This document shows, piece by piece, positions 7,272-14,942 of a DNA stretch of 16,322 nucleotides. Made by a program: the position numbers and the translations under genes. Origin of the DNA: an uncultured Bacilli bacterium (GTDB lineage: Bacteria; Bacillota_I; Bacilli_A; RF39; UBA660); NCBI GenBank assembly GCA_904502155.1, contig CAJGDV010000017.1, forward strand, positions 1-16,322, given 5' to 3'. The notes under the pieces were generated by a model. That model ran no database searches and had not been told where the DNA came from. It saw only the letters and a list, made by a program, of their open reading frames with translations. The stretch's first letter is position 1, and every line of letters starts with the position of its first letter.

Positions 7272-8387
7272 CTCTTTCGTTAATTCTCCAATTCCCCATT
7301 CTTCAAAAGAACCATTATATTTTTTTGCCATATCATACATATAATCAGTAATCATATTAAGTTTTGATAATCCTATTCTTGTTTTTTGTTCTACATAAAT
7401 CATATTTGTATATAATTTATTTAAATTATTTTCTTTTACATGTTTTGAATTATCATCATAATCAATTTGAACATAATCTCCTGTTTTTTTAAGTTCATCA
7501 AAACAGTTTAAAGCATTTTCTTTATTTTCAAAAGCTAATACTAATATAATAGATTGTTCTTCAAATAAATTTACTGTTTCAGGTATTTTGTTATTAATAA
7601 TATTATTATTACACATATGCATAAATAATTTATCACTAGGACATATATGATTTAAATAATATTCATATTTTTTATCTTTTACTACTTTAATTTCAAATTC
7701 ATAGTTTATATTTTTTTTAAGGAATTTTTCTAAATTTTCTAAATCATATTTATCAGCATATAAATAAACTTTATAACTTAGTTTATATTGTTCATATTTA
7801 AATCCCATAAATAATATTTTCTTTTGATCACAATAGTATGCTAAGTTATCATTAAAATATTCCATATCTTTTCCATATATTTCTTCTTTTAATTTAATAT
7901 TAATTGATATTAAATTATCAAAACTTTCAAATGGAACTAATTCTTTTAAAAGTAAATTAGCACCTCTAAATCCATTATCTTCAAATAAATTAAGACATCT
8001 TAATTTTTTCATTTTACGTAGTTTTAGAAAGCAATATAAAGGATAAGAAACTACAACAGTTGTTATTGGTAATAAAATAGGATATTTTATAAATATAATT
8101 GTTAATATTAAACTTAATAAAAGTCCTAATACAGAATAAATGATTTTATCAAATTTATAGTTTTTTATATTAAAAAACATTAAAATTAGGTTAATTCCTG
8201 ATACTAAATAACATCCTATAAAGATTGGTTTTCTATACCATAATGCCTTAAATATTAATTGTATACCTAAAATAAGTACAGAGTAGCATGCTACTAAATA
8301 CATATTAAAATTTTTAAAATCGGTTTTATTAAGTGGCTCTTTTAATCTTTTTTGATAAAGTTTAATTTGTTTATAAGTTTTCTTCAT
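7263..8387 (-). CDS. Four-helix membrane protein with a RraB/DUF695-like C-terminal region
   Basis: A 374-aa protein. After a basic start (KKTYKQIKLYQKRLK) come four hydrophobic segments, roughly residues 28-48, 54-74, 83-104 and 106-122, then about 250 soluble residues, probably cytosolic. The last 130 residues look like the RraB/DUF695 group: YEYYLNHICPSDKLF, then a strand with ILVLAFENKENALNCFDEL, a GDYVQID strand, and the closing MAKKYNGSFEEWGI that resembles the family's GG-Y-DGWE ending. RraB proteins inhibit RNase E in proteobacteria; this lineage should lack that enzyme, so the role is open. The domain call is by eye and moderate. I chose ATG 8387 over the in-frame GTG at 8399, because AGGTGA lies 8 nt upstream of it and includes the GTG. 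It is transcribed divergently from alr. Confidence 0.72.
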   Translation of the reverse strand: MKKTYKQIKLYQKRLKEPLNKTDFKNFNMYLVACYSVLILGIQLIFKALWYRKPIFIGCYLVSGINLILMFFNIKNYKFDKIIYSVLGLLLSLILTIIFIKYPILLPITTVVVSYPLYCFLKLRKMKKLRCLNLFEDNGFRGANLLLKELVPFESFDNLISINIKLKEEIYGKDMEYFNDNLAYYCDQKKILFMGFKYEQYKLSYKVYLYADKYDLENLEKFLKKNINYEFEIKVVKDKKYEYYLNHICPSDKLFMHMCNNNIINNKIPETVNLFEEQSIILVLAFENKENALNCFDELKKTGDYVQIDYDDNSKHVKENNLNKLYTNMIYVEQKTRIGLSKLNMITDYMYDMAKKYNGSFEEWGIGELTKEED

Positions 8388-8408
8388 ATTTGCAGTCACC
8401 TAATTAGT

Positions 8409-8417
8409 ATTATATCA
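8409..8417 (-). promoter_or_regulatory. Extended -10 promoter of the RraB-like membrane gene
   Basis: TGATATAAT on the minus strand, 21 nt upstream of the chosen ATG at 8387, without a recognisable -35. Confidence 0.55.
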
Positions 8418-8431
8418 TATTTTTAAAATTA

Positions 8432-8440
8432 TGGTATAAT
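8432..8440 (+). promoter_or_regulatory. Extended -10 promoter of alr
   Basis: TGGTATAAT, 20 nt upstream of the alr start, with no clear -35 near 8412-8417. It is divergent from the promoter at 8409-8417. Confidence 0.6.
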
Positions 8441-8460
8441 TTTTATAGGAGGTAGTCGTT

Positions 8461-9486
8461 TTGGAAAAGAATAGTTTTGTATTAATTAATAAAAATAATT
8501 TAATTAATAATATTAAAAATCTTACCAATAAATATGGAGATTATGAATATTATTTTGGTGTCGTAAAGGCTAATGGTTATGGTCATGGATATGATATTAT
8601 TGATATATTACTTGAAAATGGTATTAATTATCTTGCTGTTGCTGATATTGGTGAAGCACTTGAAATTAGAGAAAAAAATAAAGATGTAAAAATTTTAATA
8701 TTAGAACCAGTTTCTTTAGATGAACTTTATACTTGCTATGAAAATAATTTTACTATTACTATTAGTGATTATGCTTATTATTTAAAAGTTTCTTTAAGTG
8801 GTATTAAACTTAATTTTCATCTAAAAATTGATAGTGGTATGCATAGATTAGGTTTAAGTGATCCTAAAGAAATTATGTCTATTTATAATAATAAAAACAA
8901 TTTATATATGGAAGGTGTATTTTCTCATTTTGCAACAGAAAATGATGATTATGTAGAAGCTCAAATAAACAATTTTAAGCGCCTTACAGCCCCTTTAAAA
9001 GATGTGCCTATAATTCATATGGCTAATAGCTTTAATATGGTTAAACACCCTAAAATTCCATTTTGTAATGGGTGCCGATTAGGACTAGCTATGTATGGTT
9101 TTTTTGATGATAATAAAGAAACATTTAATCTTGTTTCTAATATTCTTCAAATTAAAGATGTAAAAGCTGATGATTTAATTAGTTATGGTGCTAAAATTAA
9201 ATTAGGTCACGATGGAAGAATAGCCATTATTGGTATAGGATATTCAGATGGAGTTTATAAAAAAAGTGTTGGTAGATATGTAACTATTAATAATAAAAAA
9301 TATAAAATACTAGCTATTTGTATGAATATGGCTATTATTGAAATAGATGAATCAGTTAGTATTTTAGATTCTGTTTATTTTATAGGCGGACAAACTGATG
9401 TAAAATATGTAAGTGATTATTTAAATGTTGAACCTTATGAGGTTTTAAGTATTGTTAATCCAAAATTAAAGAGAGTTATTAAATAA
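8461..9486 (+). CDS. alr: Alanine racemase (PLP-dependent), TTG start
   Basis: Interconverts L- and D-alanine for peptidoglycan; cytosolic dimer with an N-terminal TIM barrel and a C-terminal beta domain. VVKANGYGHG (34-43) holds the PLP lysine Lys36. HLKIDSGMHRLG (120-131) has Lys122 and Arg129, matching the carbamylated Lys and Arg of the family. ISYGA (240-244) has the second catalytic Tyr242, and RIAIIGIGYSDG (253-264) starts with the pyridine-contacting Arg. At 341 aa it is shorter than the usual 365-390, and CMNM (287-290) replaces the common CMDQ. The GMHRLG variant also occurs in VanT-type serine racemases, so serine activity is possible. The start is TTG: AGGAGG (8447-8452) is 8 nt upstream and the extended -10 lies just before. 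It is convergent with rpe, overlapping it by 8 nt. Confidence 0.92.
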   Translation: MEKNSFVLINKNNLINNIKNLTNKYGDYEYYFGVVKANGYGHGYDIIDILLENGINYLAVADIGEALEIREKNKDVKILILEPVSLDELYTCYENNFTITISDYAYYLKVSLSGIKLNFHLKIDSGMHRLGLSDPKEIMSIYNNKNNLYMEGVFSHFATENDDYVEAQINNFKRLTAPLKDVPIIHMANSFNMVKHPKIPFCNGCRLGLAMYGFFDDNKETFNLVSNILQIKDVKADDLISYGAKIKLGHDGRIAIIGIGYSDGVYKKSVGRYVTINNKKYKILAICMNMAIIEIDESVSILDSVYFIGGQTDVKYVSDYLNVEPYEVLSIVNPKLKRVIK

Positions 9487-9500
9487 CTCTCTTTAATTTT
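9462..9500. terminator. 39-nt palindromic bidirectional terminator across the alr/rpe ends
   Basis: Two perfect 19-nt arms (9462-9480 and 9482-9500) around a single base. It covers the last codons and stops of both convergent genes. The + side ends in five Ts (9497-9501); the arms are A/T-rich enough at the outer ends to work in both directions. Confidence 0.8.
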
Positions 9501-10093
9501 TCTTTATTTTCTTTATAATCTCCATTAGTAATAAATGAACCAACAACAGCAATATCAGGATTTACAAGGTTGATAGTTTCATCATTAATTCCACCATCAA
9601 TTTCCACAACATAATCCCCTTTTAAAGCGTTTAATTCATTAACCTTACTAATTGCACTATCCATAAACTTTTGTCCACCAAAACCTGGTTCTACGCTCAT
9701 TACAAGCACTAAATCAAGTAAAGGAAGAAAATCCTTAATTTCTTCTACACTAGTATTAGGTTTAATACTCATCCCTACTTTAATTCCTAAGTCTTTAATT
9801 TTATTAATATATTTCATAGGATCATTAGTAGCTTCATAATGGAATGTTATAAATTCAGGATTTAAATTTTTAAAATCATCTATATAAGAATCTATATCAT
9901 TAACCATTAAATGAACATCTAACTTTGTTTTAGTATCTTTAACAAAGGAATTAATTTCTTCATATTCCCATGTTTTATTAGGAACAAATAATCCATCCAT
10001 AATATCTAAGTGTAAATAATCAAAATCAAGATTATCAATTACTTTTAAATCATTAATATTTTTAATTTGTAATATAGATACAGCTAATTTCAT
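9479..10093 (-). CDS. rpe: Ribulose-phosphate 3-epimerase
   Basis: Interconverts ribulose 5-phosphate and xylulose 5-phosphate in the pentose phosphate pathway; a cytosolic metal-dependent TIM barrel. LAVSIL (3-8) gives Ser6, where most homologues read LAPSIL. HLDIMDGLFVPN (28-39) carries metal ligands His28 and Asp30, DVHLMV (59-64) carries His61, HYEA follows at 85-88, VEPGFGGQKF (134-143) is the phosphate-side loop, and EIDGGIN (164-170) carries Asp166. At 204 aa it is slightly short of the usual 215-220. The ATG is preceded by AAGGAG lying in the final codons of rsgA, 2 nt after that gene's stop, so translation is coupled. It is the last gene of the operon and ends in the palindrome shared with alr. 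Confidence 0.95.
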   Translation of the reverse strand: MKLAVSILQIKNINDLKVIDNLDFDYLHLDIMDGLFVPNKTWEYEEINSFVKDTKTKLDVHLMVNDIDSYIDDFKNLNPEFITFHYEATNDPMKYINKIKDLGIKVGMSIKPNTSVEEIKDFLPLLDLVLVMSVEPGFGGQKFMDSAISKVNELNALKGDYVVEIDGGINDETINLVNPDIAVVGSFITNGDYKENKEKLKRVI

Positions 10094-10095
10094 AA

Positions 10096-10941
10096 TTACT
10101 CCTTATTAGTTATAAATTTTATATAATTATCATAACGACTTTTTAAGATGTTTCCATCTAAAACTTCTTTTTTAATTTGACATCCATCATCATGATAATG
10201 CATACAGTCTTTATATTTACAATTATCTCTTAATTCTTGAAATTCAATAAAATTATCACGAATATCAGCTTTAGTCATCCCTACAAATTCTAATGATGAA
10301 AATCCTGGAGTATCTGCTACCCATCCATTATTTATTTTTATAAGTTCTGTATGTCTTGTTGTATGTTTTCCGCGCCCTAAAGCAACAGAAATATCATTTG
10401 TTTTTATATTTAAGTTATTATCAAGTCTATTTAGTAATGTCGATTTACCTGCCCCTGATTGTCCAGTAAATACTGTAATTTTATTTTCTAATAAGTTTAA
10501 TATTTCTGTAATTTCGGTATTTACAATTACTTTATATCCAATACTTTTATAATATTCAAAGTAAGGAGTTAAAGCATCAATTTCTTCTTTTGTTAATAAA
10601 TCTATTTTAGATAAAACAATTATTGGCTCTATTAAGTTATATTCAGCAATTGCTATTAATTTATCAAGTAAATTAGTATCAAATGCTGGTATTTTTGTAC
10701 TAGCAATAATTATTAATTGATCTATATTAGCAACGGTTGGTCTAACAAGTTCATTTCTTCTTTTTTTAACTTCTAAAATATATTTATTATCTTTATCAAT
10801 AACAACATTGTCGCCAACTAGAGGCGTTACTTTCATATTGCGAAATTTACCTCTAGCTTTGCAAACATATATATCATTATTTTCATCAATTACAGTAAAA
10901 TCATTACTTATTATTTTAATTATTTTACCATTAATCATCAT
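10096..10941 (-). CDS. rsgA: Small ribosomal subunit biogenesis GTPase RsgA
   Basis: A GTPase that acts late in 30S subunit maturation. The 281-aa chain shows the family's order: an N-terminal OB-fold (about 1-68), a circularly permuted G domain with G4 SKID (111-114) before G1 GQSGAGKS (160-167), a G2 threonine region TTRHT (194-198), G3 DTPG (210-213), and a C-terminal zinc finger with Cys241, Cys246, His248 and Cys254. Length is normal. The start (two adjacent ATGs, 10939-10941 and 10936-10938) overlaps the 3' end of prkC by 11 nt and has no clear ribosome binding site, so it probably depends on ribosomes finishing prkC. It belongs to the rlmN-prpC-prkC-rsgA-rpe operon, the same order as yloN-prpC-prkC-cpgA-rpe in Bacillus subtilis. 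Confidence 0.96.
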   Translation of the reverse strand: MMINGKIIKIISNDFTVIDENNDIYVCKARGKFRNMKVTPLVGDNVVIDKDNKYILEVKKRRNELVRPTVANIDQLIIIASTKIPAFDTNLLDKLIAIAEYNLIEPIIVLSKIDLLTKEEIDALTPYFEYYKSIGYKVIVNTEITEILNLLENKITVFTGQSGAGKSTLLNRLDNNLNIKTNDISVALGRGKHTTRHTELIKINNGWVADTPGFSSLEFVGMTKADIRDNFIEFQELRDNCKYKDCMHYHDDGCQIKKEVLDGNILKSRYDNYIKFITNKE

Positions 10942-12664
10942 TATTATTTCTTATACCATCAAAGATATTATCAGGTTTTTTATTTAAAACAACAACAGTA
11001 ACTTTAAAAGTTGTTCCAGGGTATACTAAATATCCTTCAGGTTTTTCTTGTGCAATTATTGTTCCATCTGGATAATCATTACTTGTAATTTCTTGTTTAA
11101 TAACTGTTACGCCATGTTCTTTTGCCCATGCTTCTATTTGTTCATAAGTGTATCCTGTTAAGAAATTTGGATATTTAATCATAACATCTGGTGTAAATAG
11201 AATTATACTATCACCTTTTTCAAGTTTCTTACCTGGTTCTACTGATTGTTCAATAACTTTATCAGCATCATATTCAATTTCATCAGATTCTTCAACTTTT
11301 TTCTTTTCAATTGAAACATTAAGTCCTAAAAGTTCAAGTGCTCCTTTTACTTCTGATGCATTTTTATCAGTATAATCTTCTATTTCAATTTTAGCAGTAC
11401 CAGTAGATACTATTAATGTTATTTTTTGTCCTTCTTTAACAATTCTATTTTTACTAGGTTCAGTTTTAATAACTTTGCCTTCTTCAACTTCTTCACTAGC
11501 TTCTTCTTTAACTTTTAAATCAACAGTTAATCCTGCTGCTATAAGCTTAGCTTCAGCTTTCTCAACACTCATTTCTGATACATCTGGTATTTTAACATCT
11601 TTTGGCGCTGTTAAAGCCGGAACAACAGCAAATGCTAAGACACCTATTAATGTTAAAAAGGCAACTATACCACCTAAAATATAAATAATTAAATTAAATT
11701 TTTTATCACTAGGTTCTTCTTCTTTTTCCTTTTTAGGTTTAGAATTTTTTTTGCCACCTTTTTTAGGTTCTTCGACTTCTTTATTTTCATCTAAATCATT
11801 TTCAGAATATTTATATTTTAAAACAGGCTCTTCCATTCTATCTTCATCAAGTGCTGTTTTAATATCGTTATACATTGCTTTAACGTTTGAATAACGATTT
11901 CTAGGATTTTTAGCACATGCTCTTAAAATAACATTTTCAATACTTTGAGGTATTTCCTCATTTATTTTACAAACACTAGGAATACTTTCCTTCATTTGTT
12001 TAAGTGCTATTTCAACAGCATTATCACCTTTAAATGGAAGTTTTCCAGTTAAAAGTTCAAACATTAAAATCCCAAGTGAATAAATATCACTTTTAGCAGT
12101 TGCACCATTACCATTAGCTTGTTCTGGTGGTAAATAGTGAACTGAACCCATAACTGAATTTGTTTGAGTAAGCTCACTAGCATTAGATGCTATTGCAATC
12201 CCAAAATCAGTTATTTTAACTCTACCATCATCTAGAATCATAACATTTTGAGGTTTAATATCACGATGAATTATATAACTATCATGAGCACAACTTATCG
12301 CACTTGTAAGCTGAAGCATAATATCAACAACTTCACAAACAGTAAGTGAACCTCTCTTTTTAATTAAACTTTTTAAAGTTTTACCATCAATATATTCCAT
12401 AACAATAAAGTAATTACCATCATCTTCACCAACATCATACATTTCAACAATATTAGGATGAGATAAACTTGATGCACTTATTGCTTCTCTTTGAAATCTT
12501 CTAACAAATTTTTCATCAGAAGATAAATCTCCTCTTAAAACTTTTACGGCTACATTTCGATCTAAAATAGTATCATATGCTAAATAAACATTAGCCATAC
12601 CACCTTCACCAATCGAACGAATAACCTGGTATCTATCGTTAATTTTTTGACCTTTAACTATCAT
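10931..12664 (-). CDS. prkC: PASTA-domain Ser/Thr protein kinase (PrkC/Stk1 type)
   Basis: A membrane kinase that binds cell-wall muropeptides or lipid II outside and phosphorylates cytosolic proteins. It has 577 aa from the chosen start. The kinase domain (about 8-275) has the glycine loop IGEGGMANV (18-26), VAVKV with Lys41, HRDIKPQN (133-140, base Asp135), DFG (153-155) and PPEQ. A Lys/Glu-rich linker (about 290-322) leads to one transmembrane helix (about 324-352), then three extracellular PASTA repeats (about 356-425, 426-495 and 496-568). Start: ATG 12664, because AAAGGTGG (12673-12680) is 8 nt upstream; the in-frame GTG at 12676 overlaps that site and ATG 12670 is only 2 nt from it. 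It overlaps prpC by 11 nt, which couples kinase and phosphatase. Confidence 0.95.
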   Translation of the reverse strand: MIVKGQKINDRYQVIRSIGEGGMANVYLAYDTILDRNVAVKVLRGDLSSDEKFVRRFQREAISASSLSHPNIVEMYDVGEDDGNYFIVMEYIDGKTLKSLIKKRGSLTVCEVVDIMLQLTSAISCAHDSYIIHRDIKPQNVMILDDGRVKITDFGIAIASNASELTQTNSVMGSVHYLPPEQANGNGATAKSDIYSLGILMFELLTGKLPFKGDNAVEIALKQMKESIPSVCKINEEIPQSIENVILRACAKNPRNRYSNVKAMYNDIKTALDEDRMEEPVLKYKYSENDLDENKEVEEPKKGGKKNSKPKKEKEEEPSDKKFNLIIYILGGIVAFLTLIGVLAFAVVPALTAPKDVKIPDVSEMSVEKAEAKLIAAGLTVDLKVKEEASEEVEEGKVIKTEPSKNRIVKEGQKITLIVSTGTAKIEIEDYTDKNASEVKGALELLGLNVSIEKKKVEESDEIEYDADKVIEQSVEPGKKLEKGDSIILFTPDVMIKYPNFLTGYTYEQIEAWAKEHGVTVIKQEITSNDYPDGTIIAQEKPEGYLVYPGTTFKVTVVVLNKKPDNIFDGIRNNNDD

Positions 12665-13400
12665 AATCATTACCACCTTTATTTAAGTATGCGATTGATA
12701 TGTTATCTGTTCCACCACGGTTGTTACTTTTTATAATTAATTTTTGTAATTTCTCATCGCCTGTATGATCTTCATTTAATACATTAGTAATTTGTTCATC
12801 ACTAAGCATATTAGTTAAACCATCACTACATAGTAATATTCCTTCAATTTCATCTGTCACATCAAAGACATCCATATCAACATCAGAAGTGGCACCTAAA
12901 GCCTTCATAAGCACATTCTTACGTGGATGATCTTTAGCTTCTTCAAGTGTTAATTCACCAGACTTAACAAGTAAATTAACAAGAGTGTGATCAGTTGTTA
13001 TTTTATGTATTTTTTTATTTTTAATAACATAACCTGAAGAATCACCAATATTACCAAAAAGTAAAAAATCATTAGTATGAATAGCAAGAACTAAAGTTGT
13101 ACCCATACCAATAGAATCAGGATGTTCTTCAGTATATTTATATATAGCAGTATTAGCTTCAATAACAATTCTCTTAATCCAATCAATTGCCTCTTCTTTT
13201 GTACCAATACTAGCTTGCTCAGAAAATCTTCTTGCTAATATATTAATGGCAATACTAGATGCTATTTCACCACCACGATGACCACCCATACCATCAGCAA
13301 CAGCAAGTAAAATTTCATCACTAATATTTTTAACTACTGTAACACTATCTTCATTATGATCTCTAACCATACCTGGGTCAGTTAAATAACAGTATTCCAT
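12654..13400 (-). CDS. prpC: PP2C-type Ser/Thr protein phosphatase (PrpC/Stp1)
   Basis: A cytosolic metal-dependent phosphatase that reverses PrkC phosphorylation. Its 248 aa match the family length. Motifs: RDHNED (13-18, metal ligand Asp18), VADGMGGHRGGE (34-45, Asp36), GMGTT, GNIGDSSGY, LLCSDGL (189-195, Asp193) and GGTDN (229-233, Asp232). The GDSS differs from the common GDSR, losing an arginine near the active site. The ATG overlaps the rlmN stop by one base (TAATG), with GGAGGG in the last rlmN codons as ribosome binding site, and the 3' end overlaps prkC, so all three are translationally linked. Confidence 0.95.
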   Translation of the reverse strand: MEYCYLTDPGMVRDHNEDSVTVVKNISDEILLAVADGMGGHRGGEIASSIAINILARRFSEQASIGTKEEAIDWIKRIVIEANTAIYKYTEEHPDSIGMGTTLVLAIHTNDFLLFGNIGDSSGYVIKNKKIHKITTDHTLVNLLVKSGELTLEEAKDHPRKNVLMKALGATSDVDMDVFDVTDEIEGILLCSDGLTNMLSDEQITNVLNEDHTGDEKLQKLIIKSNNRGGTDNISIAYLNKGGNDYDS

Positions 13401-14425
13401 TATTTTCCCTCCTCATGTTTAGATCTTAATTGACCACATGCTGCACTAACTTTTGATCCAAACTCTTTTCTAACAGTTACATTTATACCTCTTTTTTTAA
13501 GGGTATCATAAAATCTTGTAATACTATCTTTATCACTCTTTTTAAACTCAATATGACTTGTTTCATTATATGGAATTAAATTAACATAACAATTCATTCC
13601 TCTAAGTAAGTCAGAAAGTTCATTAGCACATTTAGTAGTATCATTAATATCTTTTAATAAAATATATTCAAATGTAACTCTTCTATTAGTAATACTAATA
13701 TATTCTTTTAATGCACTAATTAATTCCTCTATTTTATAAGCTTTATTAATAGGCATTATTTTATTTCTTATTTCATTATTTGGTGCATGCAAGGAAATTG
13801 CTAAATTAACTTGTTTATCATATCTTGCAAATTCTTTGATTTTTGGAACTAACCCACATGTTGAAATAGTAATGTGACGAGCCCCAAGTCCAAGACCTTT
13901 ATTTTCATTTATAATATCTATAAAATTCATAACATTATCATAGTTATCAAATGGTTCACCAATCCCCATTAATACTAAATGTGTTATTCTTAATTTTAAT
14001 TCTTCTTCTATTTGTAATATTTGTTCTACCATTTCACAAGATTCAAGATTTCTTACTTTTTTTAATCTTCCACTCTCACAAAAAGCACAACTCATATTAC
14101 ATCCGACTTGTGTCGATATACAAAGACTATTTCCATAGTCATGATTCATGTAAACCGCTTCAATTTTTTGGCCATCATTTAGCTTAAAAAGAAATTTACA
14201 AACATCTGTATCTTTTTCTACTGCTAAGGTGTCTATACTACCAAGTGTAAAGTTTTCATTTAAATAATCAATTAGTTCTTTTTTTACATTAGTCATTTCA
14301 TTAAAAGAAGTAATTCTTTTTTTATAAAGCCAATCAAAAATTTGACCAGCATTGAATTTCTTGTATCCTAATGAAATCACCAATTTTTCAAGATTAGTTA
14401 AACTATAATTATATATATTCTCCAT
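13400..14425 (-). CDS. rlmN: Dual-specificity RNA methyltransferase RlmN (23S A2503 / tRNA A37)
   Basis: A radical SAM enzyme that adds a C2 methyl to A2503 of 23S rRNA and A37 of some tRNAs; cytosolic. The 341-aa chain begins with the helical RNA-binding domain (about 5-60), then the radical SAM barrel with CNMSCAFC (109-116; cluster ligands Cys109, Cys113, Cys116). Cys102 in LCISTQVGC matches the E. coli resolving cysteine, and Cys330 in SAACGQL matches the methyl-carrying cysteine. MGIGEPFDNYDN (about 158-169) is the SAM-binding stretch. It looks like housekeeping RlmN rather than the resistance enzyme Cfr, both from its operon and from the GEP motif. Start: ATG with AGGTG upstream, under the TGGTATAAT promoter at 14443-14451. 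First gene of the operon. Confidence 0.95.
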   Translation of the reverse strand: MENIYNYSLTNLEKLVISLGYKKFNAGQIFDWLYKKRITSFNEMTNVKKELIDYLNENFTLGSIDTLAVEKDTDVCKFLFKLNDGQKIEAVYMNHDYGNSLCISTQVGCNMSCAFCESGRLKKVRNLESCEMVEQILQIEEELKLRITHLVLMGIGEPFDNYDNVMNFIDIINENKGLGLGARHITISTCGLVPKIKEFARYDKQVNLAISLHAPNNEIRNKIMPINKAYKIEELISALKEYISITNRRVTFEYILLKDINDTTKCANELSDLLRGMNCYVNLIPYNETSHIEFKKSDKDSITRFYDTLKKRGINVTVRKEFGSKVSAACGQLRSKHEEGK

Positions 14426-14442
14426 ACTTTCACCTACTATAA

Positions 14443-14451
14443 ATTATACCA
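14443..14451 (-). promoter_or_regulatory. Extended -10 promoter of the rlmN-rpe operon
   Basis: TGGTATAAT on the minus strand, 17 nt upstream of the rlmN ATG. The T-tract of the secG terminator lies directly upstream; no -35 is seen. Confidence 0.65.
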
Positions 14452-14458
14452 AAATAAT

Positions 14459-14484
14459 AAAAAAAATAATAGATAAATCTATTA
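14459..14484 (-). terminator. Terminator of secG
   Basis: On the minus strand, TAATAGAT (14477-14484) pairs perfectly with ATCTATTA (14467-14474) around a 2-nt centre, followed by eight Ts (14459-14466). It is 19 nt after the secG stop and just before the rlmN operon promoter. Confidence 0.75.
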
Positions 14485-14503
14485 CTTTTGTTTTAATTTG
14501 TAA

Positions 14504-14716
14504 TTAGAATCCTAATACTAAACAAATAATAAAGAATAGAGCACCTAAAACAAATGTAGCACGAGTAATAATTAATTCTCCGCCTCTTTCTTTACGATTA
14601 GCAAATAGATCATTATTTCCGCCACTTATTACATTTGAAGCGCTTTCAGCTTTACCACTTTGTAAAAGAACTATAGCTATTAATAAAATTGATACGATAA
14701 TTAATAAGATTTCCAC
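14504..14716 (-). CDS. secG: Preprotein translocase subunit SecG, GTG start
   Basis: A small membrane subunit of the SecYEG translocon that assists SecA-driven export. Its 70 aa have the family form: helix 1 (about 3-19, ending in the conserved VLLQSGKAE), a short loop rich in Gly, Ser and Asn, then helix 2 (about 49-68) near the C-terminus. Length is normal. The start is GTG 14716: AAAGGAGG (14724-14731) is 7 nt upstream, and the usual SecG N-terminus begins there. An in-frame ATG at 14773 would add 19 residues with no family counterpart and would run through that ribosome binding site. It has its own promoter and terminator. Confidence 0.93.
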   Translation of the reverse strand: MEILLIIVSILLIAIVLLQSGKAESASNVISGGNNDLFANRKERGGELIITRATFVLGALFFIICLVLGF

Positions 14717-14741
14717 TAAGTTCCCTCCTTTTAACATATCT

Positions 14742-14770
14742 AATTTACCACAAAAACGTATATTTTGCAA
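14742..14770 (-). promoter_or_regulatory. Probable promoter of secG
   Basis: On the minus strand, TGG before TAAATT (-10 at 14742-14747, 4 of 6 matches, with an upstream TGn) and TTGCAA (-35 at 14765-14770) are 17 bp apart. Confidence 0.45.
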
Positions 14771-14800
14771 CAAAAAATTAGTTGTTTTCTTATATTATAT

Positions 14801-14829
14801 ATAAAAAGCAATACAATTATGTATTGCTT
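14801..14829 (-). terminator. Hairpin with T-tract upstream of secG (repeat A)
   Basis: A perfect 9-bp stem (14806-14814 with 14821-14829), 6-nt loop, followed on the minus strand by five Ts. It could end a small minus-strand RNA carrying repeats C and B, or catch read-through from the pilin-like gene. Confidence 0.5.
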
Positions 14830-14849
14830 AGATTATCTAAATTTCATGA

Positions 14850-14867
14850 GTTAGTTTGTAAACTAAC
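14850..14867. repeat. Inverted repeat B in the secG upstream region
   Basis: GTTAGTTT and AAACTAAC are perfect 8-nt arms with a 2-nt centre. No T-tract follows on either side, so it is not a terminator by itself. It could be an RNA hairpin or a protein-binding palindrome. Confidence 0.6.
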
Positions 14868-14876
14868 ACTTGCAAA

Positions 14877-14901
14877 TAGTCTATTAAAGTTTAATAGACT
14901 A
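14877..14901. repeat. Inverted repeat C in the secG upstream region
   Basis: Perfect 12-nt arms (14877-14888 and 14890-14901) around a single G. No T-tract follows. The longest of the four palindromes in 14801-14965; unrelated in sequence to A, B and D. Confidence 0.6.
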
Positions 14902-14942
14902 AGAATAAGAATTAGAACTTTTTTATACTATCACTTATTTAT

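Noticed and set aside
10948..10956. TGGTATAAG-like extended -10 at the end of prkC as an internal promoter for rsgA
   Set aside because: It lies within coding sequence too close to the rsgA start, lacks a -35, and the 11-nt gene overlap already explains expression by coupling.
11148..11684. Two Ser/Thr-rich plus-strand open frames
   Set aside because: They are antisense to the PASTA repeats and transmembrane region of prkC and show no start signals.
13951..14187. Plus-strand open frame of 78 codons
   Set aside because: It is the antisense of the rlmN radical SAM region, without a ribosome binding site.
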